NCBI GenBank assembly: GCA_951799405.1
Contig: OX637344.1
Coordinates: 15,004,001-15,068,000, forward strand
DNA length: 64,000 nucleotides
Direction of reading: 5' to 3'
Source of the DNA: Agapetus fuscipes
Taxonomy: Eukaryota; Arthropoda; Insecta; Trichoptera; Glossosomatidae
Under the pieces are notes generated by a model that saw only the letters and a program-made list of their open reading frames with translations, was not told where the DNA came from and ran no database searches. Of this stretch, positions 41,688 through 52,400 are shown one piece after another. How positions within the stretch are numbered: the stretch's first letter is position 1; each line of letters opens with the position of its first letter. Both the position numbers and the translations under genes were made by a program.

Positions 41688-44600
41688 TTGATGGAGAGAC
41701 AAAGGCGCACAGAATCTGACAAGTTCTGTCGCCGTGAAGCATGGGGAGTGTCAAATGGCCCCTGTAGGGTTGCCAAAGCTTTTACCAGACGGAAAAAATC
41801 ACTTCCGTCTGGTAACAGTAGACGTAAGCAAGAAGATGAATGGAAAATTGGAACTTTAAATGTGAGAGGAATGAAGGACAAAGAACAAGAGTTAGAGAAA
41901 GAGATGAATGACAGGAAGATTAAAATTCTATGTGTGACTGAGACCAAGCTGAAAGGTGAAGGAGAGAAAGTTCTGAGTAATGGTAGTTTATTCGTTTACT
42001 CGGGAGTGAAAGATGGATTCCCTAGACAGGGTGTTGGTGTGATTATAATTGAGAGTGTGAAAAATGATGTTAGGAATTACGAATGGATCTCTCCTAGGAT
42101 TCTTTTAGTGAGGATCAGGTATGGAAGTATGAACTTTTTACTCATTGCATGCTATGCGCCAGTAGATTCAGAATGTATGGAGACTAAAAATGAATTCTGG
42201 GATATGCTTGATGATACAGTCAGAATGAAAGACAAGAATGAAAAGTTGTTGCTTCTTGGTGACATGAATGGATGGGAAGGTGGAAGAAAGGATGAATATG
42301 AGAGGGTCGTAGGACCAAATGGAAGAGGTGTCATCAATGGCAGTGGGAGACGTCTTGTCGACATGTGTGTGGAGCATAATATGTTTGTATCAAATACGTG
42401 GTTTAAACATAAGGACGTGCACACATATACGTGGTATGGGCCAAATACTCGCACTGTCATTGACTACATATGTATGGAAGAGTGTATGAGAGGTGCCATA
42501 AGAGATGTCAGAGTCTACCAAGGTGTATCCGTGGGATCAGACCATCATCTCTTGTGTGCCACAGTAATGATAGGTAAAGTAAAAATGTTGAAAAGAACGA
42601 AAGTTATTAAGATGAAAAGAATTAAGGTAGAAAAACTAGATGATGAAAGTGTGAGGAATGATTTTGAAGTGGAAGTAAGCCAGATTTTGAAATCGGATGA
42701 ATGCAAGGAACTGGCGAAGAATGCATGTGTAGGAAAAATGTGGGAAACATTTAAAACATGTTTGGTTGAAAGTGCAAAGAAGGTATGTGGAGAAGTGACG
42801 ATTAGGCATAGAAAAGGCAATGAATGGTGGAATGATAAGGTTAAACAAGCAGTGAAAGAGAAGAAAGAGAGCTATTTAAAATGGATTAATGATAGAAAGA
42901 ATAAAATGTTAGAGACCGAGTACAAGAGGAAAAAATGGCTAGCGAAGAATGAAGTTCAAATGAGTAAGAGAACTATGGAACAGAAATTGAGTGAAAGAGC
43001 ACAAAATGACTTCTCTGACAATAAAAATATGTTTTGGAGCTGGGTGAGACAAAACAACGAAAGTTGTAAGTCCACAGCTCAGGTAATCAAAAATGTCAGC
43101 GGAGACATTCTGTGGAATAAAGAAGATGTAAAAAAGCGATGGAAAGAATATTTTAATGAGGTTTTTGGTGAAAAAGAATGTGACTCAACTGTGAAAGGAG
43201 AATATGATGAGGGTAATGTTTTGAAAATATCGAAAGAAGAAGTAAGAAAGGTCATTAAGGAATTAAAGAATGGGAAAGCTGCAAGTGTGGATGGTGTGAG
43301 ACCTGAGATGATGAAAGCGGGAGGAGAATGTGTGATTGAATGGATGAAAGAGCTTTGCGAATTGTGTGTTAGTGTCAAGGAGGTTCCATCGGACTGGAGA
43401 GAGGCGGTCATTGTGACAATTTACAAAGGTAAAGGCGACAAAAAAGACTGCCGTAACTTCAGACCGATCAGCCTTCTTAGTGTGCCAGGTAAAGTGCTAT
43501 GCAAGATTCTTATCCATAGGGTAAGATTATCCACCCAGGAGAGGGTCTCAGATATACAATCTGGCTTTATGCCAGAAAGAGGTTGCGTAGACCAGATATT
43601 CGCGCTTCGGCAGATAGTCGAAAAACAGTTGGCAGTAAATAAAAAGGTCTACGCGGCTTTCGTAGATCTTGAGAAAGCCTTCGACTCGGTGGATAGAAGT
43701 ATGATGTGGTGTGTGCTAGAGAAGTATGGTGTAAACAAAGCACTTTTGAATGCGATACGCGCCATCTATGTAAATAGCAGGGCGTGTGTCAGGGTGGATG
43801 GAGAATACAGCGAGTATTTTAATGTGTACAAGGGTGTGAGACAGGGTTGCATAATGAGCCCATGGCTATTCAATATAATCATGGATCATTGTGTTAAACA
43901 AGCGAATCTGGAAGGACATGGCATACAAATTGGGGAGAGAAAAGTCGGAGTTCTGCTTTATGCTGATGACGCAGTATTAATTGCTGATTCAGCAGCGGAA
44001 CTCCAGACAATGCTCTCTAGTTTGAACCATGCCCTGTGTGTGAACAATTTGAAAATTAATGCAAGTAAGACGAAAGTACTGATTTTTGACAGAACGGATG
44101 AAAATGAAGAATGCACGTTTATGTTGAATGGTATGAAAGTTGAAATTGTGGATGAATTTAGATACTTGGGAAGTATGTTTGAGAAGAATGGAAAGATGAC
44201 AAGAGAACTTGAGAATAGGGTGTGCAAGGGAAAGCAAGTGGTCGGTGCAATAGGAAGAATAGCAAAAAACAAGCGACTGAAGATGGATCTGAGAATGGCG
44301 GTACACAATGGCATATTGTTACCGACTTTGATGTATGGAAGTGAAGCATGGACAGTGAATGATAGCGAAATGAGTAAAGTATGTACGGTGGAAATGAAGC
44401 ATTTGAGAAGTATGACAGGAAAAACTTTGAGGGATAGAGTTAGGAATGAATGGGTAAAAAAAGAATGTAATTTGAAAGAGGATGTGAAAGTTAAAGTACA
44501 AAAGAATGTGATGAGATGGTTTGGGCATGTGGAAAGAATGAATGATGATAGACTGACAAAGTTTGTATACAAAGAAAGTGTGAAAGGGAAAAGAGGGAAG

Positions 44601-44780
44601 GGACGACCAAGAAAAGTATGGAGTGATCAGATTGTGGAGATTGTGAAAGAATGGGATATACAAAGTGAGCGTAAAAGAAGACAATGCATGAAAAAAGTGA
44701 TGGATATGAAGGAATTGAAAAAGGTATGTCAGGATAGGAAAAAATGGAGGCAACTCTGCAGAGGCTCTGGCCACCCCTAG
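41688..44780 (+). CDS. LINE-A ORF2: endonuclease-reverse transcriptase (1030 aa)
   Basis: Uninterrupted polyprotein that nicks target DNA and reverse-transcribes the element RNA. An APE-type endonuclease covers about residues 52-292, with the expected motifs LNVRGM (~58), TETKL (E85), GDMNGW (D192, N194), IDYI (D259) and SDHHLL (D285, H286). The reverse transcriptase covers about 540-850, with RPISLL (~592), FVDLEKAFDSVD (~657), GVRQGCIMSPWLFN and the catalytic YADD at 758-761. The C-terminus has the MRWFGHVERM motif (~942) and GRPRKVW, common in RTE-like and related LINEs. No stop or frameshift, and all catalytic residues visible, so the copy could be young or active. Confidence 0.93.
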   Translation: MMERQRRTESDKFCRREAWGVSNGPCRVAKAFTRRKKSLPSGNSRRKQEDEWKIGTLNVRGMKDKEQELEKEMNDRKIKILCVTETKLKGEGEKVLSNGSLFVYSGVKDGFPRQGVGVIIIESVKNDVRNYEWISPRILLVRIRYGSMNFLLIACYAPVDSECMETKNEFWDMLDDTVRMKDKNEKLLLLGDMNGWEGGRKDEYERVVGPNGRGVINGSGRRLVDMCVEHNMFVSNTWFKHKDVHTYTWYGPNTRTVIDYICMEECMRGAIRDVRVYQGVSVGSDHHLLCATVMIGKVKMLKRTKVIKMKRIKVEKLDDESVRNDFEVEVSQILKSDECKELAKNACVGKMWETFKTCLVESAKKVCGEVTIRHRKGNEWWNDKVKQAVKEKKESYLKWINDRKNKMLETEYKRKKWLAKNEVQMSKRTMEQKLSERAQNDFSDNKNMFWSWVRQNNESCKSTAQVIKNVSGDILWNKEDVKKRWKEYFNEVFGEKECDSTVKGEYDEGNVLKISKEEVRKVIKELKNGKAASVDGVRPEMMKAGGECVIEWMKELCELCVSVKEVPSDWREAVIVTIYKGKGDKKDCRNFRPISLLSVPGKVLCKILIHRVRLSTQERVSDIQSGFMPERGCVDQIFALRQIVEKQLAVNKKVYAAFVDLEKAFDSVDRSMMWCVLEKYGVNKALLNAIRAIYVNSRACVRVDGEYSEYFNVYKGVRQGCIMSPWLFNIIMDHCVKQANLEGHGIQIGERKVGVLLYADDAVLIADSAAELQTMLSSLNHALCVNNLKINASKTKVLIFDRTDENEECTFMLNGMKVEIVDEFRYLGSMFEKNGKMTRELENRVCKGKQVVGAIGRIAKNKRLKMDLRMAVHNGILLPTLMYGSEAWTVNDSEMSKVCTVEMKHLRSMTGKTLRDRVRNEWVKKECNLKEDVKVKVQKNVMRWFGHVERMNDDRLTKFVYKESVKGKRGKGRPRKVWSDQIVEIVKEWDIQSERKRRQCMKKVMDMKELKKVCQDRKKWRQLCRGSGHP

Positions 44781-44812
44781 CGGAATGGCGACAGAGTTAC
44801 AGTTACAGTTAC

Positions 44813-44930
44813 AGGTTCACATGAGGCATGTGCAAGCGCGATCTTGTACGTGTCTGGTTGTGAGAATGCATGTAATGTGAATCTCCAATGTAACATATCT
44901 TTGCAACTTTGATTAGATTAGATTAGATAA
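44813..44930 (+). repeat. LB3 repeat, 3' half (continuation of 40981-41124)
   Basis: Starts GGTTCACATGAGGC and ends with GATTAGATTAGATTAGA. It supplies exactly the half missing on the left of LINE-A. Confidence 0.85.
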
Positions 44931-45211
44931 AACGTTGTACAATTTTTAGAAGCTACAATAACTTTTGAAGACCTTGTGTGTTAGATGTTTAATTAAATTA
45001 CATTTCTGAATTTCGGTACTAAAAATAAATCTTGTATGAAAGTTGAAAACATATTATGTTCATATAAAATTTCTTAAACATTCACAAACAAAGACTTTGC
45101 AATTACAGAAGTTCTTAACGATTTTTCAAAAAACCCATACCCTTAATTATGTATTGTTTTAATTTTACGCATTATGAATACCGAAAAAACTGAAATAATA
45201 CAGGTAGAGCT

Positions 45212-45475
45212 GCCGGTAGATAGCTCAGTTGGTAGAGTGCTTGCATTCCATGCCGTGAGCTCGAGTTCGAATCCCACCGAGGGTGTCAGTAATGATTTCC
45301 CGTTTCGGTGTTTATTTCAAACCCCGAAATAAAATACCAGAAAGGTTTACTCAGTCTTCACAAGAAATGAGTACCAGCCCCCTCGGGAGCTAGGAAGCCC
45401 CCCACTTCACTGAAGTGGTTGGATTAGCCACATGCGACCCCTTCGGGGATAAGTCGGCAAGAAGTTACACTACAC
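45212..45475 (+). mobile_element. S2 SINE
   Basis: Head TAGATAGCTCAGTTGG and AGTTCGAATCC; internal deletion of the Pro-rich-like CCGGCCCCCTTACC part; joins the L2-like fragment. Confidence 0.8.
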
Positions 45476-45955
45476 CTGGCAACATCGCGCAGAAAACAAC
45501 TCCTCGATCAAGGACCAATCGTCAATTGGGGCAGCATGGTGACCCCAGCAAAAAGCGTAAGGCTCTTGAGGGTACAAATAGACCAACACCTGTATCTTGG
45601 AGACCACATCGGCAAGACTATCAGGGCAGGATTCTTTGGTCTCCGGCAGATAAAAAACCATTAAGAGATGCCTGCCAATACTGGCCACCAGAAGTCTGGT
45701 GAATGCCTTTGTGGTGTCCAGAATGGACTACTGCAACGTGATATTTGCAGGTCAGCTAGTAAGTCAACTCCACAGGGTGCAGTCCCTACAAAATGCGGCA
45801 GCGAGGTTGATCTATAACTCCTCCAAATTCTGCCACATTTCACCACTTCTTTAGAGGCTTCACTGGCTCCACGTACCCGAGCGCATCAAATTTAAACTGT
45901 GGGTGATATTTTATAAGCTCTACATGGAGGAGCTCCACAATACATCAGACCTATA
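45475..45955 (+). mobile_element. L2/CR1-like LINE reverse transcriptase end fragment
   Basis: With frame changes it reads HLYLGDHIGKTIRAGFFGLR, LVNAFVVSRMDYCNVIF and LQNAAARLIYNSS, ending RIKFKLWVIFYKLY. This is the classic C-terminal pattern of L2/CR1 LINEs. It joins the 3' end of an S2 SINE at about 45475. Confidence 0.75.
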
Positions 45956-46186
45956 AGTTAAGATACAACAATGGTGCTATAACTTGGATGATTGGTAAAC
46001 AGAGAGAGAGAATGCGAAAGTAAAAGGCCGAGAATGATAATAAATACACGCAGAATAAGTGAAGTTGTGGCTCGTAGACCACTGTAAATATAGAACCGAC
46101 TGTAAATTTCGGAATTACCAAAAACAAGGACGTAACTGAAAAACTTCCCAAACACAAAATAGGGGTACAAATAGGGTAAATATAAA

Positions 46187-46439
46187 TTCAATTTATAATT
46201 TTTGGATGAAATTTTTCAAGCAAAACACTGTTTATTTTCACTATAGACTTTATTTAAAAGATTAAAATCTTTAAAACAAAATTACGAACGTTTTCGACCT
46301 AGAAGGTCATCATCAGGTAATTTTGTAATTCAGGTAAAACGTAATTTTGTTTTAAAGATTTTAATCTTTTAAATAAAGTCTATAGTGAAAATAAACAGTG
46401 TTTTGCTTGAAAAATTTCATCCAAAAATTATAAATTGAA
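46187..46439. repeat. Perfect 100 bp palindromic arms with hammerhead core
   Basis: Arms 46187-46286 and 46340-46439 appear to match base for base. The spacer carries a hammerhead ribozyme-like core on the minus strand. Confidence 0.85.
46277..46325 (-). ncRNA. Hammerhead ribozyme-like motif
   Basis: Minus strand order: helix I CAAAATTAC, core CTGATGA (46316-46310), stem II GACCT-TCT-AGGTC, GAAA (46295-46292), ACGTTC, helix I GTAATTTTG. Helix III is almost absent, as in the minimal forms known from Penelope elements, which may act as dimers. Catalysis is not shown. Confidence 0.6.
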
Positions 46440-46667
46440 ACAAAATGAATTTTCACAGTGTTAATACACAAACAATACAAAATATAAATGTAAATTGTTT
46501 TCTTTTAAAAAATCGAACAACCATTTTGAACAAATGTTGAATGGGTCGCTTAAAACCAAAGGTATCCATCTTTTTTTTTAGAAAACGAAACTAGCAAATT
46601 TTTATTAAGCTTTATTTTTGAGGTTATGTTGTTTTTGTATAATTAAATGTTTATTTTGGTATTCCTT

Positions 46668-46870
46668 GATCTATAGGTTGGACTGACAACCCTACTGTAA
46701 AAAATGGTTTGCTTTTCCAACGTCACCCGGCAAAAGTTGTCTGGTTATGTTCATCTGAGATCTGGATTTTAATTTGTTGGTACACACGCAGCATTTGTAA
46801 GTGCGAATTTATACGTGTCTGTTTGTGGGCGTGCATTTAATATGAATTATATATTTGTAAAATAATGAAT
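46668..46870 (+). repeat. LB3 partial
   Basis: TTCCTTGATCTATAGG start, internal gap at GTCACCCGGC. Confidence 0.6.
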
Positions 46871-47602
46871 TTTAAATGTCAATGTATGGTTGTGCCAATT
46901 AATCATTTTGTTAATTTCGGGGATTTACAAACAAGTGCATTTACGAGCATGTAAGTTGGCCATCCTGCATGGTGCATTGGGCCCAGTACATCAGTTAGAC
47001 ATTGACACTCGCCACCGAAGGTCGATATCGTTTGACCTTTCGCTAACTCCGCATCGCGCAACATATCGTTGTTCGCGCATCGCGGAAAATAGTTTGTTCC
47101 CACACCGCCGAAAGAAGGAAACCAGTTGGATTCGCCTTCATGAACCAGAGAAGCTCCAGGTTAGTCCCTGCAGTTACTTTTTGATTCTGTTGGCGTAACC
47201 AGAAACCCGCCCTTTGGGTAATAAAAAGAATCCTAGTGTTTGAACCCCCCTGTGGAAGGATAGAAACCAACATACAGTCCATTTAACCACAAAACCCATC
47301 AATGTACCTTTTCAACTTGGATTATAGATTATTATAGATGAATCTTTACTCTTAGTACTTCATACTACATGACATTTTTTTCATGCCCTTCTCTGCAGAT
47401 TGCAGTCATTGTAGATAAGGTGATTTGATGGAATTCAGTGTCTCCGCGGGATTTTCCTCACTTCCTTGTTTATTTCTCTGGAAGTTGTTGCTACGCCACA
47501 GCGTGTTGAAGGCTCCGCCGGTAATGTAGAGAGCTTTTCGTCTGCCGGAAGCGGAAGCTGCCTCGCTACAGCCTCCAGATCTGCTATCTGCTGACCTAGA
47601 CA
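46871..47602. other. Unassigned stretch with higher GC
   Basis: Includes a 102-codon plus frame (46890-47198) and a 90-codon minus frame (47435-47707) without known motifs. The minus frame runs into the tandem repeat. Could be an eroded gene or element piece. Confidence 0.35.
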
Positions 47603-48265
47603 AGCCCGCAGCTCTTTCCTCATGATGTATACAACTAGTGTAAGGCTCGCTAGGTTCGGACCGAGATAAGAACTTGTGAGACTGTACATTGTCTTCAAAA
47701 ATTCCACAGATTTGATGACAAGCCTACAGCTCTTTTACCACTATGTGATGTACACAACTAGTGCAAAACTCTTTAGGTTTGGACCGAGATACGAACTTGC
47801 GAAATTGTATATTGTCTTCATAAATCCCATAGATTTGACATATTGTTGCCTGAGACAAGCACGCAGCTTTTTCATCATGATGTACACAACTAGTGTAAAA
47901 TTCGCTAGGTTCGGACCGAGATAAGAACTCGCGAGATAAATATAAATCCCACAGATTTGATATGTTGTTGACCTCCGACAAGCCCACAGCTATTTTATCA
48001 TGATATTATGTTGTACACAACTAGTGTAAAACTTGCTAGGTTCGGATTGAGATAAGAACTCGCGAGATTGAATATATTCTTCATAAATCACACAGATCTG
48101 ATATGTGACCTCAGACAAGCCCACAGCCCTTTTATCACGATGTGCTGTACATAACTATTGTGAGACTCGCTAGGTTCGGACCGAGATAAGAACTCGCGAG
48201 ATTGAATACATTTTTTCGTAAATCCCACAGGTTTGATATGTTGTTGATCTCAAACAAGCCCATAG
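47603..48265. repeat. ~130 bp tandem repeat, about five units
   Basis: Each unit holds GTACACAACTAGTGTAAA, GCTAGGTTCGGACCGAGATA and ATTTGATATGTTGTTG-type blocks. ACAACTA recurs at about 47630, 47752, 47884, 48014 and 48149. No coding sense is seen. Confidence 0.85.
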
Positions 48266-48314
48266 CCTTTTTTTTGATCACAATGAGTGAACACAATATT
48301 TAATTTACATATAT

Positions 48315-48475
48315 TAGGATGATTTATTTGGTGAGCGATGCATTTGTACCAATTACGCCTCAAGAGCCCTCAACAATCTTGGCAGTCGCTCTAGAAAGCG
48401 TAAATTATCAAGAAAGACTCAGTTGTTGTAAGGCTGCATGGACCTTGATGACCGGTTTTCGATAAAGGCTTATAA
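48315..48475 (-). mobile_element. S1 SINE partial with 3' module iii
   Basis: Body end and module iii only; the tRNA-like head is missing. Confidence 0.65.
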
Positions 48476-49057
48476 TTATAAACGGCAAAACTTAAATTCT
48501 GTACTATTTTTTTTCTGTAAATCTTGCTTTGTTGTATTAAATCGGACATCAAAAATATTTTATCGGAGCAACTTAGATAAAGTGATGTTAGATTCACAGA
48601 AAAATTATGCATACACAAAAAAATAAACGTCTTGCAAAATCTGAATGAGATCTCGCGAGATCTAGATTGCATTCCCTTTGATTACACATCCCTACTCCCC
48701 GCTACGCCACATCATCGTAGAGGGTCTACGATTTTTTCACTTACCGGTTACATCGCGCCGTTTTCTATTTAATCTTTTTTCTCCATCTCCAAATAGAATG
48801 CCCCTTAAATAGACAACAATGCCACGACTTGACCTGTTTAGTTTTTTTTGTGGGGTTAAGAAAAAAAAATAGCGAGACATTCTTGCAGTAGGGGGAAAAT
48901 GACAGCAAGCGGTCGCCATTGTGTTAGGGAGGAAGTCTAGATTGTTCGATAAGATAATGTTAATAAAAATGTGAATCATACAAAAATGTGACGTTTTATT
49001 ACTTCTGTACATAATTTATATTTATTTTGTGGATATACAGAAGAAATGTGAATCGTT
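48476..49057. other. Intergenic, nothing recognised
   Basis: Short frames only; no repeat seen. Confidence 0.4.
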
Positions 49058-49335
49058 TCTTGACTTATAGGTTGGTATGCGGCTGACCACCCATACTGTA
49101 AAAAATGGTTCACTTTGCCAATGTCACCCCTGTTTCAGGAAAGGACGGCAAGAGTTGCAGGGCTTATGTTCATTTGAGATTGGGTTTTTATAATGTAGGT
49201 TCACATGCGGCATGTGTTAGCGCGAAATTATACATGTCTGCTTGTGGGAATGCATTAAATATAAATCTTAAATGATATATATCTTTGCAGCTTAGATTAG
49301 AATGTGAAAGGAAAAAGAGGAAAGAGATGGCCGAA
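49058..49335 (+). repeat. LB3 copy joined to a LINE-A scrap
   Basis: Complete LB3 to TTAGATTAGA, then AATGTGAAAGGAAAAAGAGG from a LINE coding end. Confidence 0.7.
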
Positions 49336-49361
49336 AAAAGTTTATTCTTAATAAACAAGAA

Positions 49362-49500
49362 AAAAAACGCAGTTACGCTAAACGTATAGTGTGATTTCTT
49401 GCTGCGTTATCCCTGAAGGAGTTGCGTATGTCAAGTGAACCTATTTATTTTAACAGATTAGGGGGCCGGCCTTATGCCAAGTTTACCAGCTCCCGAGGAA
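49362..49500 (-). mobile_element. S2 SINE tail, minus strand
   Basis: 3' half only, GGCCGGCCTTATGCC region and end. Confidence 0.6.
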
Positions 49501-49586
49501 CTCATTTTTGTACAAGAATCTGAATAATATGTAACGTTTTCATACGTATTCCCCTCTTTTTCTTAGTTTTACAATTATGTTACAAA

Positions 49587-49829
49587 CGGTGCTATTCTTA
49601 GACATTTTAGTCCCCCGTTGAGCCCACGCTTTGACACACTAATGATGCATTTGTTGAAGACCTGTTAATCCAAGATGGCCGCAAGTGAACAGCTGATTTG
49701 TCTTTATATAAGTATTACCAAAATGCGGTAGGTAAGAATGACCGCGGTGATGAGACTTTCAGCCCAGGCATCATTAGTTTGTCAAAGCGTGAGCTCAACT
49801 GACGGCTAAAATGTCTAAGAACAGCCCCG
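49587..49829. mobile_element. MITE-A copy
   Basis: CGGTGCTATTCTTAGAC at the left and GTCTAAGAACAGCCCCG at the right; the centre is inverted relative to the copy at 10222. Confidence 0.8.
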
Positions 49830-49871
49830 TAAGTGTTTTATTTGAATCAAACATATAATTGTAACTGGCCG

Positions 49872-50040
49872 TAAATACCTCTTAAGTTGGTAGAGTGCTA
49901 GCATTCCATGCCGAGAGCTAGGATTTGAATCCCACCGAGGGTTTCGGAAATGTTTTTTCCGTTTCTATGTTTATTTCAAACCAAAATTAAATACTGACAA
50001 GCTGTTCTCAGCTTCACAAGAAATGAGTACCCTTCACAGG
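49872..50040 (+). mobile_element. S2 SINE, head and part of body
   Basis: TACCTCTTAAGTTGGTAGAG head (A box worn) and a body to ATGAGTACC. Confidence 0.6.
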
Positions 50041-50278
50041 AAATTTATAATCTAAGCTGCAAACAAATGTTAACATTTAAGGCGCACATTAAATGCGTGC
50101 CCACATACAGGCACATGTAAGCTTCTACATATTTTGCATGTGTGCATACAAATAAAAAACTCACATAAACTTTGCAACTTCTGCCGCCTTTCCCTGAAAC
50201 CGAGGTGGCATTGGCAAAAGTGAACCAATTTTTACAGCATGGGGGGTCAGCCTCATACCAACCTATCAGTCAAGGAAT
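50041..50278 (-). repeat. LB3 copy, minus strand
   Basis: Variant with GCCTTTCCCTGAAACCGAGG, as also at 58078. Confidence 0.65.
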
Positions 50279-50564
50279 GAAAGTAATGGTATTTTTAAGT
50301 AAAACATTACTTCAGATTGTATATACATAGATACATTTTTGTTCTTCTGTTAGCGAAAATGACTAGCTTGGCACTTTATATGGAGTTTGGTTGAATTGAC
50401 GGACATGTTGACGGTAGGGAATTTACCGTTTAATTTTAATATAGAGTTTTTCAAAATGCGTGCGTTAGCTCAATTTATGTGAGCTAATCTCTTACCATCT
50501 CCTGACTTATACACTGATGCTGTGATTAGATAGTTCTGTATTTCTCCGCGAAGGGGGGAGCGTA

Positions 50565-50777
50565 AAGGCTAGTTCGGACAAGGCAACTATTTGAGTCGAG
50601 TAGCGAGTAATTTAGTGGTGGGCAGGGCGCTACTCGCCCTTTAAAATAGAGTAAAATGTATCGACTCGACTAAATCATTGACTTAACTACTCGACAATTT
50701 TTTTGTGGTTCGCACGAATTTAGCCACTTAATTACTCGCTACTCGACTAAATTAGTCGCCGTGTCCGAACTAGGCTT
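50565..50777. mobile_element. Short inverted-repeat element (~210 bp)
   Basis: GGCTAGTTCGGACAAGGC at the left and GCCGTGTCCGAACTAGGC at the right; the similarity runs ~50 bases inward (GAGTCGAGTAGCGAGTAA and its inverse). Single copy in the window; duplication length unclear. Confidence 0.75.
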
Positions 50778-50819
50778 AAGAGGCGTGGCCTAAACATGTG
50801 AAATGCAGAATTCGTCTAT

Positions 50820-51365
50820 CTAATCTAATCTAATCTAAGTTGCAAAGATATGTTACATTGGAGATTCACATTACATGCATTCTCACAACCAGACACGTAC
50901 AAGTTCGCGCTTGCACATGCCTCATGTGAACCTACAACATAAAAACCAAATCTCAAATGGACATACACCCTGCAACTCTTGCCGTCCTTTCCTGAGACAG
51001 GGGTGACATTGGCAAAGTGAACCATTTTTACAGCATGGGTGGTCAGCCGCATACCAACCTATAAGTCAAGGAACACACACACACGACAAATTACATTTTA
51101 TACATCACCAAACAACAATATCCAAATACAAAACATCCATTTACAAATAAAAACAAATTCCAATTTAATAAACCCTAGCCGCCAACATTACAGATCAACC
51201 GCCATTTCTTTCTGTCCTTACATACTTCTTTCATTTCCTCCAGAGTCATAATTTTCTTCGTACAGGCTCTTCTTTTATTATGACTCTGGATATTCCATTC
51301 ATTCGCAATTTCGGATATTTGGTCCATCCATACCTTTCTCGGTCTTCCTCTACCACGACATCCAT
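50820..51365 (-). mobile_element. LINE-B 3' fragment with LB3 end, minus strand
   Basis: LB3 (50820-51070), UTR, and coding end (GRPRKVWMDQISEIANEW through WRLICNVGG) in reverse. The C-terminal frame is open for ~75 codons, so it is relatively young. Confidence 0.78.
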
Positions 51366-51642
51366 CAGTCAAGGTCAGTCTATCAGTCAAGGAAATCCAA
51401 CCAACAACCAACAAAGATATCCTGTCTAAACAAAATCAGTTAAAAAGGCAATTTTATGAATCAGAAAAGCACGTAAAGAGTATGAACTCATAACTGGAGT
51501 GGATCCTCATCAGAGAAAGTGTTTTCCAGCGTTTCCCTTTGACTCTGCGCGGCTATAACAATGTCTTTCTATTGTCTCCCGCTCCGCACAGTGTTTGTTA
51601 AGCCTCAGAGCGATGAAGCTTGCAATCGACTGAAAAACTCGT

Positions 51643-51700
51643 CCCCTTAGTGCTTGTTTGTCTTATGCCCATCAGGGAACACTAAAATACAGCTTCATAT
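51643..51700. mobile_element. MITE-C end fragment
   Basis: CCCCTTAGTGCTTGTTTGTC only; the other end of a MITE-C lies at 52180-52395, beyond an S2 SINE. Confidence 0.5.
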
Positions 51701-51772
51701 TCCGTCTCGCAGGACAAACTCATACGGGAACTCATTCCTCCTGAGAGCTTCGCGATTGTACGCAAAAAAAAA

Positions 51773-52099
51773 AAAACGCAACTAAGCTACACATATAGTG
51801 TACCTTCTTGCCGCGTTATCCCCGAAGGGGTCGCATGTGGCGAGTTGAACCTATTTATTTTTACAGGTAAGGGGGCCGGCCTTACGCCAACCAATTCAGT
51901 TAAGTGGGGGTTTCCCGTCTCCCGACAGAGCTGGTACTCATTTCTTGTGAAGGCTGAGTAAACCTTGCCGGTATTTTATTTTGGGGCTTGAAATAAACAC
52001 CGAAACGGGAAATCATTTCTTACACCCTCGGTGGGATTCGAACCCGAGCTCACGGCATGGAATGCAAGCACTCTACCAACTGAGCTATCGACCGGACAA
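51773..52099 (-). mobile_element. S2 SINE, complete, minus strand
   Basis: Very close to the copy at 26229, with an A-run beyond its 3' end (51764-51776). Confidence 0.82.
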
Positions 52100-52179
52100 G
52101 ACTTCAAATTAAATTAAAATTAATTTGCACTTGATTTTTTTTTGTAGCTTTTTTAAATATGTATACTATTGTAAGTAAG

Positions 52180-52400
52180 TGGGTAGGTGTGTATGTGTGA
52201 GTACTATGGATCAATGTGTCTGATAAAAATGGGAAATAGATTAAAAAAATATTTAGAACAACTCTCACATTATCGTGTTTACGTTTTTTTTTCTTACCTC
52301 AGATTGTGTAGAATGTGATTTTAAAGACAATTTATTTGAAAGGTCATCTTCGAATCAAATGGTAGGTAAGCCAAACAAGCACTGGGGGGACGAACTGGCG
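52180..52400. mobile_element. MITE-C partial copy (right part)
   Basis: Shares the CTCACATTATCGTGTTTACG centre and ends CAAACAAGCACTGGGGGGA. Left end absent. Confidence 0.6.

Larger units (their letters stand above)
41125..44812 (+). mobile_element. LINE-A: full-length-looking non-LTR retrotransposon
   Basis: Both ends are set by the LB3 copy it split: LB3 sequence stops at 41124 (GTAGGT) and resumes at about 44813 (AGGTTCAC), leaving a possible 3-4 bp target duplication (AGGT). The element has a ~75 base 5' leader, a small ORF (41199-41507), a 180 base AT-rich spacer, a long endonuclease/reverse transcriptase ORF, and a 3' end of tandem GTTACA units. Layout (single long EN-RT protein, no poly(A), short tandem tail) is closest to RTE-type LINEs; the clade is inferred. 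3'-truncated relatives lie at 10801-11384, 11695-11880 and 59634-60035. Confidence 0.85.

Noticed and set aside
43958..44572. 204-codon minus-strand frame inside LINE-A
   Set aside because: Antisense shadow of the reverse transcriptase ORF, with low-complexity Ser/Phe/His content.
46890..47198. 102-codon plus-strand frame as a gene
   Set aside because: No motif, no clear splice context, and partly repeat-derived flanks.
47435..47707. 90-codon minus-strand frame as a gene
   Set aside because: It runs into the ~130 bp tandem array and shows no family signature.
47603..48265. CRISPR-like array
   Set aside because: Units of ~130 bp vary along their whole length; there are no short exact repeats with unique spacers, and the DNA is eukaryotic.
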